Source of the DNA: Mesostigma viride
Taxonomy: Eukaryota > Streptophyta > Mesostigmatophyceae > Mesostigmatales > Mesostigmataceae
Direction of reading: 5' to 3'
NCBI GenBank assembly: GCA_009746045.1
Contig: RPFO01001415.1
Span: 1 to 64,000 of the forward strand
Length of the DNA stretch: 64,000 bases
The translations under genes were made by a program, and so were the position numbers. Below the pieces are notes generated by a model, which made no database searches, was not told the DNA's origin, and was given only the letters and a program-made list of their open reading frames with translations. Positions 1 through 10,733 of the stretch are shown piece after piece. The number at the start of each line of letters is the position of its first letter. Within the stretch, counting starts at the first letter, position 1.

Positions 1-468
1 CACTATTGTTCGTAACAGTACTGTGGTACATTGGGTGCCTTTGGGCGCCGCGCCGCGTACTTTACTAGTGGTCCTGATCCTTTGGTAGAATGTAGTGGAC
101 CAGCGTGCATCTGTATCTGTGCCGCGTGCATCTGTAGGCGAGGGCCATGTCGGCCCGAGCGTGTTGGACCGTTGGTGACCATTTATGCACGTTCTACCCC
201 TCGTGTGTTCACTCGGCGTGTGTTAAATGAATTAACACATATAGGCTTGGGTCACGGCAGTGTAGTTGTGTTTCCTTCCTCTATTCCTGGAGTAAACGGG
301 TTGTGTAAATGGCTTATGGCGTATTATAGCAACACTTACGTTAATGCATTGAGATCTGGATCGTCTCGTTCGTCTTTCGCTAGGGTTTAACTAGAGGTGG
401 CTTGACTAGTTTAGGTAGCATCAGGCCAGGTAGAGGTAGAGGTAGTGGTAGATACCCGAGGCGTAACA
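1..468 (+). repeat. 5' LTR, partial (first ~93 bp missing)
   Basis: Positions 1-468 align with 10,239-10,710. By comparison with the complete 3' LTR, about 93 bp are missing beyond the window start. The LTR ends in CGTAACA, the inverse of the TGTTACG that starts the 3' LTR. Differences from the 3' LTR are one substitution (gcgagg/gtgagg) and four indels of 1-2 bp. The small ORF across this LTR is not considered a gene. Confidence 0.95.
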
Positions 469-469
469 A

Positions 470-487
470 TGGACTCGGAGGAATTTT
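470..487 (+). promoter_or_regulatory. Candidate primer binding site (tRNA primer)
   Basis: One base after the LTR end the sequence reads TGGACTCGGAG. A PBS begins with TGG, the complement of the tRNA CCA end, and the next bases would pair with an acceptor stem. The position and the TGG start fit; I cannot identify the tRNA. Confidence 0.5.
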
Positions 488-995
488 AGGTAGAGAACCA
501 GACGACGATCCCCTGCAACATACGTCATTGAATCAACCCTTCCGCGTCCGGGAAAATGAAGACGACACCTACTTGACAGGTAATGGGCGGGTCGCCTGCA
601 AGCTGGGGGGGTAGTGCTGCCCGATTCGGGACACGCCCTGCCTAGAAGATAGACCTGCTCGAAGCGGAAAATCCTTTTTAGATAGCTCCTTTTCCTCGTT
701 TTGTTTTCTTGAGACATGTGGCCTACTGTCGTAGATAGGTGATGGTTTTGGTTCTACGTTAGAGAGACGACTAGCGTCTCGTAGATTACACTTTTCTGCA
801 TTCTTGCCTGCGTTGTATTTAGACGACCCATCGCCAGACGCAGAATTCTTGAAACCGGATACTTACGACCACCTGGCGCTGGAAACCTCGTCCCTGCGTG
901 CGTCGTCAATCTGGTTCGGTTTCAGACACCCGAGATAAGTCGCCTTCTCCTCGTTCTCCTTATTTGACTACTCAAGACCTACCAGGTGCGTTAAC

Positions 996-1400
996 ATGAG
1001 CCAGCGACGTCCTTTTCCTGCTCCTTCTCATTCGACTAGTAATAATAGTTTAGCGAAGTATTACGTTGTTATTACCCCTCAATGGGCATCTATTTTCTTA
1101 TCGTGGGCCGATGCTAGGAAGTTCGTTCAGTCACGTGCTTATAACGTCTCCAAATATAAGAAGTTTATGTCCTTTGAAGAAGCTCAGACCTACCTCTTAA
1201 AGCATAGTGAATCAGATTTGGGTCTCCATTCTCGTCCTTCTCCTCATGCTCGTCCTGCAGTAGATAGTCTTGTTTTTGTTACACCACCTCCATCTCCTCC
1301 TTCGTCTCCCCCTAAACGGGCTGCATCCTCATCTAGCTTAGATACGCCTCTCACCTTAGAGTTCGGTTCCCTATCCATTACTGTTGCTAAAAAGGATTGA
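996..1400 (+). CDS. Small ORF with RNase H1 N-terminal / caulimovirus viroplasmin-like domain
   Basis: A 134-aa ORF upstream of gag inside the Ty3 element. Residues about 21-68 have the pattern of the RNase H1 N-terminal hybrid-binding domain, also called the viroplasmin domain: KYYVV near the start, a central SWADARKFV, and KKFMSFEEAQTYL at the end, matching the family's YxV...W..c...V...K.F.s.eEA..fL layout. The rest is a Ser/Pro-rich tail. In RNase H1 and caulimovirus P6 this fold binds RNA/DNA hybrids or dsRNA, so a role with reverse-transcription intermediates is an inference. It is intact although most element ORFs are frameshifted. The domain call rests on pattern recognition alone. 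Confidence 0.6.
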   Translation: MSQRRPFPAPSHSTSNNSLAKYYVVITPQWASIFLSWADARKFVQSRAYNVSKYKKFMSFEEAQTYLLKHSESDLGLHSRPSPHARPAVDSLVFVTPPPSPPSSPPKRAASSSSLDTPLTLEFGSLSITVAKKD

Positions 1401-1523
1401 TTTAAATTGTTTCCTTCTTTTAGGACATTAAAAGCTTTTTCTTTTCTTTCCTTGCCTTAAATTAGGCCTTGTCCTTTTCCTTGTTGCTTTCAGTTAGATT
1501 CCTAATCATTTACTTAATTAAAA

Positions 1524-3246
1524 ATGGATCCAGTGGGTGGTAATATGTCGCCTATACCTACCAACACTCCTACTATGAGTAATAATAATAATAATAATAC
1601 TAACAACCATAACAACAATCGTGGTAACCGACGGGACTCACTTGAAACGGTGCACCATCTCACTCCTCAAGGTAATCTTCGTACCTCACCTCCTTCTCCT
1701 GTTACTGGTGGTCGCCGTCGTCCCTCACTTACCCCTCCTACCTATGAACAACGTATGTCAGATTTAGTGATGACCCTTTTACCCTGAACCAGGCCCCTGC
1801 CCCTCCTGCAACCTTGGCTCAACCCCCAGCAGGTCCTCACTAACTAACAATGTTGCTAGGCCTCCTTCCCACCCTGTGCCTTCCATGCCTGCTTTTAACA
1901 CGGGTCGTGCCTCTGCCCCTGTCGGCCCTTCTGGGCGCCCTAGTGCAGTTCCCTTTTACCCACCTGCTTCCTGGTCCTACCCTGAGACGGCCTATGAGGC
2001 AGCCCAGGTCCCTACCCGTGTGGCTGATTTAGAAGTTAATAGTGATTTCAGCACCATGCCCTAGATGATAGAAATTATGATCATTTTGCCTACTCCTCTC
2101 TTCGTGAGCAATATACTGTCCCCTTCTCTATGGGCACCAGCCTGAAACGGTGGCCCCTTCTAGACCCCTACCCAAGACTTTTCCTCTTCCTTCCTTCTAT
2201 CCCGCTTATGTAGCAGTGGAAGATAGTGGCCCTATGGGAAAAACTGACTCTTCTAATCCCCCTAAGCCCCCTGCTCTTCCCCTCTTTGCTAACCTTCCCA
2301 AGCTGGATGTCAAGTCTACCCCTCAACAGTTTTTCACCTTTATTATGTTGCTTACCCAGAACACAGAGTCGTGGCAGAATCATAATAGATGGCGTCTCTC
2401 TGATGCTGTATTAGTTCCTCACTATCTTACAACCTGCATTACTCCTGAGCTTGCTAACCTCATTCAGTGTGAGTCTTTGGCCTCTCATGCCTACCCTAAC
2501 TCTGTAGCAGAATTGTTTAAGCGTTTAGAGAACCATTTAGTCCCTCCTGATTCAGATTGGCAGGATAGATTAGCCTTTGGTACCTTGCAGCAGGGTACTA
2601 AATCATTTAAGGAGTATATGAAAGAGTTTGATGCTCAGATGGTACGAATTAGGGATTTGTCGGGTGCAGAAGTACGTGCTCGCTTCCTCCAAGGCCTCAG
2701 TAGACCTTTATTACGTGAAGTCAAGCGCCAGTTCTCTGCCTACCGTTTTACTGATCTGCCCCTCAAGCATGTGCGCCAGCATCTCTTGCGAGTAGCAGAT
2801 TTCTTCACCACTCCTTCTCTCCTACCCGTTCCCGTATTAATAATATTATCCTTACCCCTGAGGAGGAGAACTCCTATGTAGAAGAATTAGATATCTGCGT
2901 TGCTGATCTTCAGCTCTTGATGTCTCTCATATCACATGCTATCATTGTAAGGAAGTAGGTCATCTTAAACGTGAGTGCCCCAAGTTCCTTTCGGGTGCTC
3001 CCCCTCATCCCGACGCTCGCCCTCCTCGTACCCCTCAGCGTGCTCCTATTCGTCCTACTTCAGGACGCATTCCCTCAGCTACCCCTAGTAGGCTGAATGC
3101 TGTGCAGGCAGGACCCCCAGGGTTCCCCTATGATAATCAGGCTCCCGCACCCTCTTCGCTCCCTCGTGACCCTCCAGCAGTGGCTTTTTCGCCAGGGTCT
3201 TCTTCGGGGTTAGTTCCTATGGATTTGGGGGGGGAGGGGGAACAGT
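1524..3246 (+). pseudogene. Gag of the Ty3 element (frameshifted)
   Basis: Gag-like coding is spread over three frames. It begins at 1524 with an Asn-rich, Pro-rich segment, moves to another frame around 1876-2064, and then to 2150-2881, which carries a Retrotrans_gag-type helical region (W...RW...L...A...L, followed by W...L..L.QG..S...Y...F). A zinc knuckle of C-X2-C-X4-H-X4-C form lies at 2937-2978 (CYHCKEVGHLKREC) in yet another frame. A Pro-rich tail runs to a stop at about 3246. Gag packages element RNA and forms the particle. The codons between breaks look well preserved, so single-base assembly errors are as likely as true decay. Confidence 0.8.
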
Positions 3247-3249
3247 AGG

Positions 3250-5238
3250 CCTGTCAGCCGGGGGTAACCTGGACAGGTCCTTAGATAGTACCCCAGATAA
3301 AAATTTTTGCCTGCCTGTTTTTATAACCTCTGTAGGAGCTGAATCTTCCCTACCACTACGTGTGCGTCCTCTTATGTTCTTGAATGGTGGTTTAACCGTT
3401 CCCCATACTGTTGTAGACCCTTTCTTGCATGCTGATGAACTTTGAATGTCTCTGTGTTGGTAGATAGCGGTGCGGCTAGCTCCTTTGTGAGCGAGGCCCT
3501 AGTTAGGCGTTTAGGACTAGTCCCTACCCCTCACACCAAACCTGTCACTGTTCATTATGCTGATGGTCGCACCAGTCATTCCCCGGGTACGGTGTCCCTT
3601 CCCCTGGTCATACAAGGACGTACTGTCAACCTGACGGCCACTATAGGCCCTATCACTACCGCTGATGTATTACTAGGATTAGATTGGCACCAGGATAATA
3701 AGATTACTATTAATTATGATACCATGGTCATTTGGTTTCCAGATAGCTCTTACTGGGTACCGGAACGTCATTATAGATTGGAAAATTTATCCTTGGTAGA
3801 TATTACTCCTCCTACACCTGTTGATCCTCCTGTAAGACCTATACCTGAAGTATTAATGTCCAATGATGAGTTGCGTTCTGAATTAAAGGAATATGGATAT
3901 TTATTATGTATGTTCCTTCAGTTAGAAGTACAGGAGATACCTATCACTAATAATAGTGTGGATATAGATATAAACACAGTGGATACAATAGGAGTGGGAT
4001 TTACTGAAAATGAAATAGTAAGATACATGGCTGTGATAGATTCCTCAAAAGTTTTTGAAGAAAAGACTCCTTCTTATCCTCCTCCTCGTTCTGTTTTACA
4101 CCGTGTAGTTATCAAGGACGGTGCAGTTCCTACGCACTCTCCGATGTATAGAATGGGCCCTACCGAGTTAAAGGAACTAAAACAGATTTTAGTGTCACTA
4201 TTAGAAGCAGGATTGATAGAGCCTAGTAACTCTCCCTACTCAGCTGGTGTCCTGTTAGTTCCTAAGCCAAATGGCAAGTTTCGCCTAGTTACTGATTATA
4301 GGAAGTTGAATGATATTACTGTGAAGTCTAAATACCCTCTACCTCGTATTGATGATATATTTAATAAGGTTAAAGGTTCCACTTGTTTCACAGTACTGGA
4401 TTGTGCGGATGGTTTTTGGCAGTTGCGGATAGCTCCTGAGGATTGCCATAAAACCGCCTTTGCTACCCCTTTTGGTCATTACCAGTTTAGAGTAGCGGCT
4501 ATGGGACTCTGTAACTCGCCTGCCTCTTTTCAAATGTTAATGAATGAAGTGCTTAGACCTGTTATGGGAAATTCTCACCTTCCTCAGGTGTCCTCTGATT
4601 TAAAGGATCCTTCCTTCTCCTCTGTTTCTTTATCTGAGCATGACCGTTCTTGTGCTCAAGCTTACTTAGATGATATTCTTATTTACTCTCCTGATTTTGA
4701 AACGCACCTACGTGATTTAAAGAAAGTATTAGAAATAATGGCTGAAAATTCTTTGTGGGCGCGCCGTGCTAAAGTTCGTTCGGGTAGGAGTGTCCCATTT
4801 TTAGGGCACGTTCTGTCAGATGCCGGGGTCGCTACCGACCCGGATAAAACTAAGTCAATTCAGGAATGGCCTACTCCTACCGACGTTAAAGGTGTACGTA
4901 GTTTTCTAGGAATTGCTTCTTACTATAGGCGTTTTATCCCGCGTTTCGCAACTATAGCAGCCCCTATTAATCATTTATTAAAGAAGGATATCCCCTTTGT
5001 TTGGAGTAGTGAATGTCAGTCGGCTTTTCAGTGTCTAAAATCCCTACTCCTTTCCCCTCCTGTACTCATCCTACCGGATACTACTAAACCCTTTGTGGTA
5101 GCTACAGATGCTAGTAAGGTAGCTATAGGGGCGTCCTTCTCCAGGATCAGGGTCAGGGCTTACAGCCAATTGAGTATATCTCTAGGACAATGCTCCCTGC
5201 GGAGCGTAACTATCCCGTACACCAGCAGGAACTCTTAG
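3250..5238 (+). pseudogene. Pol part 1: retropepsin and reverse transcriptase
   Basis: The aspartic protease has its active site as VDSGAASSF near 3463, with a downstream VLLGLDW. The RT follows: a LDCADGFWQLRIAPED block, FRVAAMGLCNSPASFQ, and the catalytic YLDD at 4663-4674 (YLDDILIYS), then the FLGHVLS and SFLGIASYYRRFI blocks of the thumb and connection. About two dozen Ser-rich residues separate MNEVLRPVMG from the YLDD strand, longer than usual for Ty3 elements. A frameshift near 3440 separates the upstream protease leader, and another near 5150-5200 moves RNase H to a different frame. Confidence 0.9.
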
Positions 5239-6740
5239 CGGTGGTGTATTGTTGCCACGCGTGGCAGCACTTTCTTAAAGGTGCTCAATTTGATGTCTGC
5301 CTGAATGAACCCTGTGAGCTAGATCCTTATAGGTTAGTTATCCAAACGGATCACCGTCCCCTTACCCATCTTCTCTCCCAACCCAACCTTACCCCTCGGC
5401 AAGCGCGCTGGATGGAATTTTTAGCACAGTTTTCCCCTTTTAAACTTCAGTATGTTAAGGGTGTAGATAACATAGTACCAGATGCACTCTCTCGTCGTGC
5501 AGATTACTCCTTTTTCGAGGACCTTGATGTTCTCAATACTACTCTAGTTCCTACTACTATGGGTGTAACCCCTTATGGTGAACTACCTGATGATGAATCC
5601 TATGCCTACCTCTTTCATACAGCTGTTCGCATGCCTGATCTCCTTTCTCACGTAGGACTCTCTCTCCCGTGTGAGGCCCTTCCCGTGGCCTCGGTGGGGG
5701 GGGAGGGGAAAAATAAAATTTCTATACCGCTTAGCCATATAGCGACTAGGTCAGGAAAGTCTTATGAAAACATAGTCCCTCTAGGACCTCCCCTTCTCTT
5801 TGGCAAGGCGGTAGGAGATCTCTTTAAACCTGTTCTGGATACCTCTGTAGCGATGCCTACCTCTGATCTTGAACGTCTTATTAGTAGATTTACGGCCACT
5901 GAGCCGGAAGCATTAGCTGCCATTGCTGCACATCCCCAACAATTAGGCAAGCACCCTTGTAAATTTGTAGGTGGGTTTTTATATGTGCAGATAGCAGATT
6001 CTCCCCCTCAATGGCGCCTGTATGTCCCTCCTATCTGTCGCTCCTCCTTGCTCTTTGAGTTGCATGACTTAGCTGCTCATCAGGGTGGTAAACGGGTACG
6101 GGACCTAGTAGCCCGCTCTTATTACTGGCCTTCCCTTTATAAGGATGTAGATGAGTATGTTAGAACTTGTCAATCTTGCCAGGAGATGAAACCCAATAAC
6201 GTAGGACAGATAGCAGAACCTAGGACCTTGCCTGACCCCATCATGCCGTGGGATTCTATCATGATGGATTTTGTAGGACCTTTTAGAAAGAATGATAGGG
6301 GCAATGCCCAGATCCTTGTGTTCATAGATCGTTTTACTCGTATGTGCCATCTCGTGCCGTGTCCTTTAGAACTCACAGCACGTGATTGCGCACGCCTATA
6401 CCTCAATAATGTATACAGATATCATGGTTTGAGTAGGCAGTTTATTAGTGATAAGGATAAGTTATTTACCTCAGATTTTTGGCAGCAGTTTTTCGCTGCC
6501 ATCGGTACCAAGGTTACCTACGGTACTGCCTACCACTCCTCCTCCTCTCATTTAGTAGAGCGTCTTAATAGGGTAGTGGAAGAAGCGCTTAGGCACTATG
6601 TTAATGGCTCGGGAAGTGATTGGGAGGATTATTTATGTTTGGTAGAGTTCTCCCTCAACAATTGTCCCCAAGCTGCGCATGGATATACGCCCTTCTTCCT
6701 AGATACTGGTAGACAGCCTCTTACCCTACCTCTCTCTTAG
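5190..6740 (+). pseudogene. Pol part 2: RNase H and integrase core
   Basis: RNase H motifs are ATDAS (upstream, other frame), HQQELLAVVY, QTDHRPLTHL and DALSR. After a spacer comes the integrase zinc-binding module (H-X4-H in ELHDLAAH and CQSC) and the DDE core: MMDFVGP, SDKDKLFTS and the Glu in HLVERLN. The usual PQTDGQ before the Glu is replaced by a Ser-rich stretch. The ORF stops at 6740 and the remaining C-terminal part continues in another frame. A G8 A G4 tract lies inside this ORF at 5696-5708. Confidence 0.9.
5696..5708 (+). promoter_or_regulatory. Internal polypurine tract, possible central PPT
   Basis: G8-A-G4 followed by A-rich purines. It contains the same GGGGGGGGAGG 11-mer as the 3' PPT at 10,135-10,145. 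A third copy lies at 3227-3240. A role as a second plus-strand primer is inferred only from this identity. Confidence 0.35.
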
Positions 6741-6766
6741 CTAGTCCTCTACGGGACAAGGATGAT

Positions 6767-7378
6767 GTGTCCCGAGATACTGTAGAAGGTGTACAGTCCT
6801 TACTAGATAGAATGAAAACTGCTCATGACCACGCGATCTCAGGGTACCAAAAAGCTCAGTCTAAGTACCTTGCTAGGTTGCGTGCCTCCTTAGATAGAAG
6901 AGCACCTGAGATAGAAATAGGAGATCTAGTATTAGTAGAAGGCCCCCGTGTTGGCCGTTTTGCTCATAAGTTTGAAGCAGAACTTAAGGTCAAACTTAGG
7001 CCCGCCTTCTTAGGACCCTTCCATGTGTTGTCTAGAGTAGGAAATTTCTTATATAAAGTCGATATCCCTACCTCTTGGCAGACACATTCAAACACCTTCC
7101 ATAGAAGCCAGCTGAAACTGTACCACCCTAGTACGTTCGCTGGTAGAGAGCTAGCGCCTGCCCCTTTAGAGCATAACCCTGACACTGGGGAAGTAGAAGA
7201 CGAAGTAGAAAGCATCGTGGCCCATAGAGATATCAAAAAGGGCCGCGGTACCCAGCGTCAGTATAAAGTGAAGTGGATGTATGCTCGTAGTGAAGTAGAT
7301 AAGGTCTGGTATACGGAGAGTGAGCTAGATGGGTGTAGTCGCCTGCTGCAGGAATATAAAACCCTGCACAAGCTCTAG
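6767..7378 (+). pseudogene. Pol part 3: integrase C-terminus with chromodomain
   Basis: The ORF carries the integrase GPY/F-like module (LGPFHVLSRVGNFLYKV and a SQLKLYHP end) and then a chromodomain: VESIVAHRDI, YKVKWMYA, VWYTESEL and a final helix LLQEYKTL. A chromodomain after the integrase defines chromoviruses, where it directs insertion to marked chromatin. Frame differs from the upstream integrase ORF, with the shift at about 6740-6767. The stop at 7376-7378 ends pol. Confidence 0.88.
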
Positions 7379-7454
7379 TTGTAGACCTTCTCCTCTCTTA
7401 TGTTATGTCTGCTGTCGACGGGTGGTTGGTTGTCCCCTCCCCTCCGCAGCCGTC

Positions 7455-9775
7455 ATGTCAGAGCCTACCCCTCCGGCTGAGAGCCCGCTGCCGTCCCCGC
7501 CCCTACCGGACCCTGAGCTGTACTTCGAGGCCCTTCCGGGCCGCTGGGTGTCACGGTCCAGTTTCCGGGTGGCATCGTGCAGCCGGCCCTCCAGGCCCAA
7601 CATGCGGTTTAGTCAGGGCTGCTCTCTTCGGGGTCACGTGGTACGGTCCCTCCCCTGCTGAACCGCACCAGCTTGTTTTGCACGGGTTCGACGATGCCGG
7701 GCACTGTTTGTTAGATGTGGCTCCAGCTGTCCAGCCTTGGGACAGATAGCTGCGGTTCTCCAGTGCCCCGGGTGTTTTCCTACCTTTCTACCCCTGTGGG
7801 CCGCTCCTGCCTACGGGATGTGTTCCCCTGGCTTCCGGCCGAGGGTGATGCGGAAATAGATGAGAACCCCTGCGACCTTCTACGGGCAGTAGAGTTCATG
7901 GAGATAGCAGACCAGACAGCGGGCGTAGGATTGGGCGACCCTACTCCTACGGACGCGCCGGTAGAGGCACAGTATTCTCCTGAGTATTCGGCCTCCCCTG
8001 CGGCGTCCTCCTCTTCAGTGTCGGCGCCTTCCCCTGTCCCGTCTTCACCGAGGTCGGTCCTGTGCGCATCGGTGGAGCCTACCCCTTTGGGCTCTGGTCG
8101 TGAGCCTGATCCTCTTTCGGCGACAGTTTCTGCGATGCAGGCGCAGATCCAGTCCCTGACGGCGGCCTTCGGGGCCTTCATGGCGGCCCAGGCGCACGCT
8201 CCAGCCACGCCAGGTGGGGTGTCTGCCGCAGCTGTGCCCCCTTCCCCTTCGGTCGCCTCGACGTCTACGGGTCCGTCTGTGCCGCGCGAGCCCTCGGCGG
8301 CTGCGGTTCCCTCTGTTGCTGCGGCTCCTACGCCTTCGGCTACCTCTGCGCCTGCTACTGACGTACCTGCGCCTCGGCGCGAGTCCGCCGTCCCAGCGGC
8401 CGCGCCCGTCGCCGCCGCGTCCGAGCCGCCCACCACGTCAGCGCCGCCCTCGCGGGGTTTCTTCAGCGACCCGGGCGGTCTTCCCAGGCTTTGGGAGGGC
8501 GGTCCTCCGCAGAGGATCCCGGTGCCTGACTGGAGCTTAGACGGTAACCAGTCGTATGCCGGATTGCCTGTCCCCACGGGCCCTATTTTCAACATGTGGC
8601 CTGGTGGTGCTCCGCCCCCAGAGACCGGCGCGCCAGCTGCGGAGGCGGGTCCGTCGCGACCCCCTGCGGCATCGGGTCCGACGCGGCCCCCTGTTGTACC
8701 GGCGCCGTCTGCGTCTGTGCCGGTTCCTACCCCTTCGTCGGCCCCTGTCCCTTCGGCCCCGCGGTCTTTGGCTGCGGTTGTTCGGTCCAGTGGCTCTGAC
8801 CCTCGCGCCACCCGCGCTGCCGATTCCCTTCGGGAGTTGTCAGAGGGCGATCGGGATCGGGCCCCTTCTGTGGTGCATGCGACTCCGGAGTCGCGCGACA
8901 CGCCTGTCTTTGGGTACGGTATGTCTGCGCTCGCCTGCCGCCAGTGTGACCTGCCGCGCGCCTCCGCCGAGCTTGCCATTTCGCCCATGTCCTACGGGTT
9001 CTCCCAGGTGTGTCGGGCGCCGCGGGACCGTGGCCTACCAGTTGAGACTGATCGGCCTCCTTTCGATATGGTTATTTTAGCTGATCCGGTGTTCCAGGGT
9101 GAGATCCTGGTTCGGCGCGTCCTGTATCGCTGGGCTAGGCGCCACAATGACTTGGACACCTACGGCGGGTTCCAGTGGGCTTACCCTCCGCCTCTGGGCA
9201 TTATGGCCTCAGATGCCCTTACGGTAGAGTTTCCTGCGGTGCCGGGTGCCACGTACAGCACGGTCCTTCAGCCCATCCTAGAGTGGGATGCCCGTCGTCC
9301 AGCGCCCATCCCGGGCCAGGGTTTGGACTCTCGGGGTCATCCTCCTCCCCGGGCTAGCGACTACCTCGAGACGTTCGGGTCGCGACAGTGTGCCCGTCGG
9401 TGGCGCTCCCGTGAGATTCGGCATATCCGGTTGTGGCCGTCCAACGTGGAGCCCCTGGTAGATCTGTTTTTCCCGACGGGTATGCGCCCTCGGATCCGGT
9501 ACCATCGCCTGCTCCTGCGGGCTCTCTGCCTGATCGCGGTAGAGCCTTTCCTACGCCTCTTTGCCTGTGGTTTCCTGGACTGGGCCCGGGGCCAGGTCGT
9601 TCTTACGCAGCATAGGTATTACTGGGCCTTCCTGGGTCTTTTTCCTGACGGCGTGTGGGCCGATGTTTTCCTCACTGTAGATAGGCACGACAATGCTGAG
9701 GATGTGTCTCACTACCAGGCGTACCTGGATGTCCTGCTGGCCTCCCGTGGTACTTACCAGACGGATGGCCATTAG
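7455..9775 (+). CDS. Accessory ORF in env position of the Ty3 element, unknown
   Basis: An unrecognised ORF between the chromodomain and the 3' LTR. A probable start is the ATG at 7455 (MSEPTPPAES); two early frame changes link it to the 686-aa open stretch 7715-9775, giving roughly 770 residues. The first half is low-complexity Ala/Pro/Ser/Thr with a short helix (SAMQAQIQSLTAAFGAFMA). The last ~270 residues look folded, rich in Trp, Tyr, Arg and hydrophobics (for example FQWAYPPPLGIM, QHRYYWAFLGLFPDGVW). I see no clear signal peptide or fusion peptide, so calling it Env is not justified. Codon use is much richer in G/C third positions than pol, which suggests a separate origin such as a captured host gene. 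It could also be a second structural protein. Confidence 0.6.
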
Positions 9776-10134
9776 ATAGAGGGCCTTAGGCCCGACCTGA
9801 GGGTGTTGTCCCTCCGGTATATAGAGTCGCCCTCACGTTCTGGCCAGTTGACTGGTCGTTCTTGGTCCTTGGTACTGATTTGTTTACTCTGTGTGTCCTG
9901 CCCAGTGCCGTTCCCCCCGGCAAGGACTTTGTTCCAGGCAGTTAGGGGAACCTACCACCAGGCTTGGTGCTGGCTAACCCTACACCTCCCGGCGTGGTGG
10001 TGGAGACCGAGTTAATACGTTGGTGCCTTGTATCTTGGATGGTCTGCCGATTGTGTTGGTGTGTGCTGGGTGCATTAGGTTTCCTACCCCTTGTTTTCCT
10101 CCCTGTGCGTAGGGAGAGGGCTCCCTACCTTTGT
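9776..10134 (+). other. Element 3' untranslated region
   Basis: Non-coding stretch between the accessory ORF stop and the polypurine tract. Only short ORFs with no recognisable content. Confidence 0.6.
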
Positions 10135-10145
10135 GGGGGGGGAGG
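10135..10145 (+). promoter_or_regulatory. 3' polypurine tract
   Basis: GGGGGGGGAGG immediately abuts the TGTTACG start of the 3' LTR. In LTR elements the PPT is the RNase H-resistant primer for plus-strand DNA and lies directly 5' of the 3' LTR. Confidence 0.85.
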
Positions 10146-10710
10146 TGTTACGTCGCGTAACAATTCGTTGTAGTTACGGACGTAAATTAGGTCTTTTGCC
10201 TCGGTTGTCCCTAGGTTTACGTGTAGCTCCTACCGGGACACTATTGTCCTCGTAACAGTACTGTGGTACATTGGGTGCCTTTGGGCGCCGCGCCGCGTAC
10301 TTTACTAGTGGTCCTGATCCTTTGGTAGAATGTAGTGGACCAGCGTGCATCTGTATCTGTGCCGGTGCATCTGTAGGTGAGGGCCATGTCGGCCCGAGCG
10401 TGTTGGACCGTTGGTGACCATTTATGCACGTTCTACCCCTCGTGTGTTCACTCGGCGTGTGTTAAATGAATTAACACATATAGGCTTGGGTCACGGCAGT
10501 GTAGTTGTGTTTCCTTCCTCTATTCCTGGAGTAAACGGGTTGTGTAAATGGCTTATGGCGTATTATAGCAACACTTACGTTAATGCATTGAGATCTGGAT
10601 CGTCTCGTTCGTCTTTCGCTAGGGGTTTAACTAGAGGTGGCTTGACTAGTTTAGGTATAGCATCAGGCCAGGTAGAGGTAGAGGTAGTGGTAGATACCCG
10701 AGGCGTAACA
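10146..10710 (+). repeat. 3' LTR, complete (565 bp)
   Basis: Begins TGTTACG and ends CGTAACA, a 7-bp inverted terminal repeat. The last 472 bp match the 5' LTR. AGTGG after the end is the presumed target-site base set, but the partner copy is outside the window. Confidence 0.95.
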
Positions 10711-10733
10711 AGTGGGCGGACTTTTACAGCCGT

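Larger units (their letters stand above)
1..10710 (+). mobile_element. Ty3/gypsy LTR retrotransposon (chromovirus-like), 5' end outside window
   Basis: Two near-identical LTRs flank an internal region encoding, in order, a small RNase H1-N-like ORF, Gag with a CCHC knuckle, protease, reverse transcriptase, RNase H, integrase and a chromodomain. This PR-RT-RH-IN order and the C-terminal chromodomain define a chromovirus-type Ty3/gypsy element. A further 2.3-kb ORF lies between the chromodomain and the 3' LTR. A primer-binding-site candidate and a polypurine tract sit where expected. Only one substitution and four small indels separate the overlapping parts of the LTRs, so insertion was recent. 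The ORFs change frame several times, either from decay or from indel errors in the assembly. The element inserted into the gag-like region of another retroelement, which continues directly after the 3' LTR. The left target duplication is outside the window. Confidence 0.95.

Noticed and set aside
31..390. 119-aa ORF in the 5' LTR (and 108-aa copy at 10,411-10,737)
   Set aside because: It lies inside the LTR, resembles no protein and is changed by small indels between the two LTRs.
7780..8988. 402-aa minus-strand ORF
   Set aside because: Antisense shadow of the Ala/Pro-rich first half of the accessory ORF; low complexity caused by GC-rich codons.
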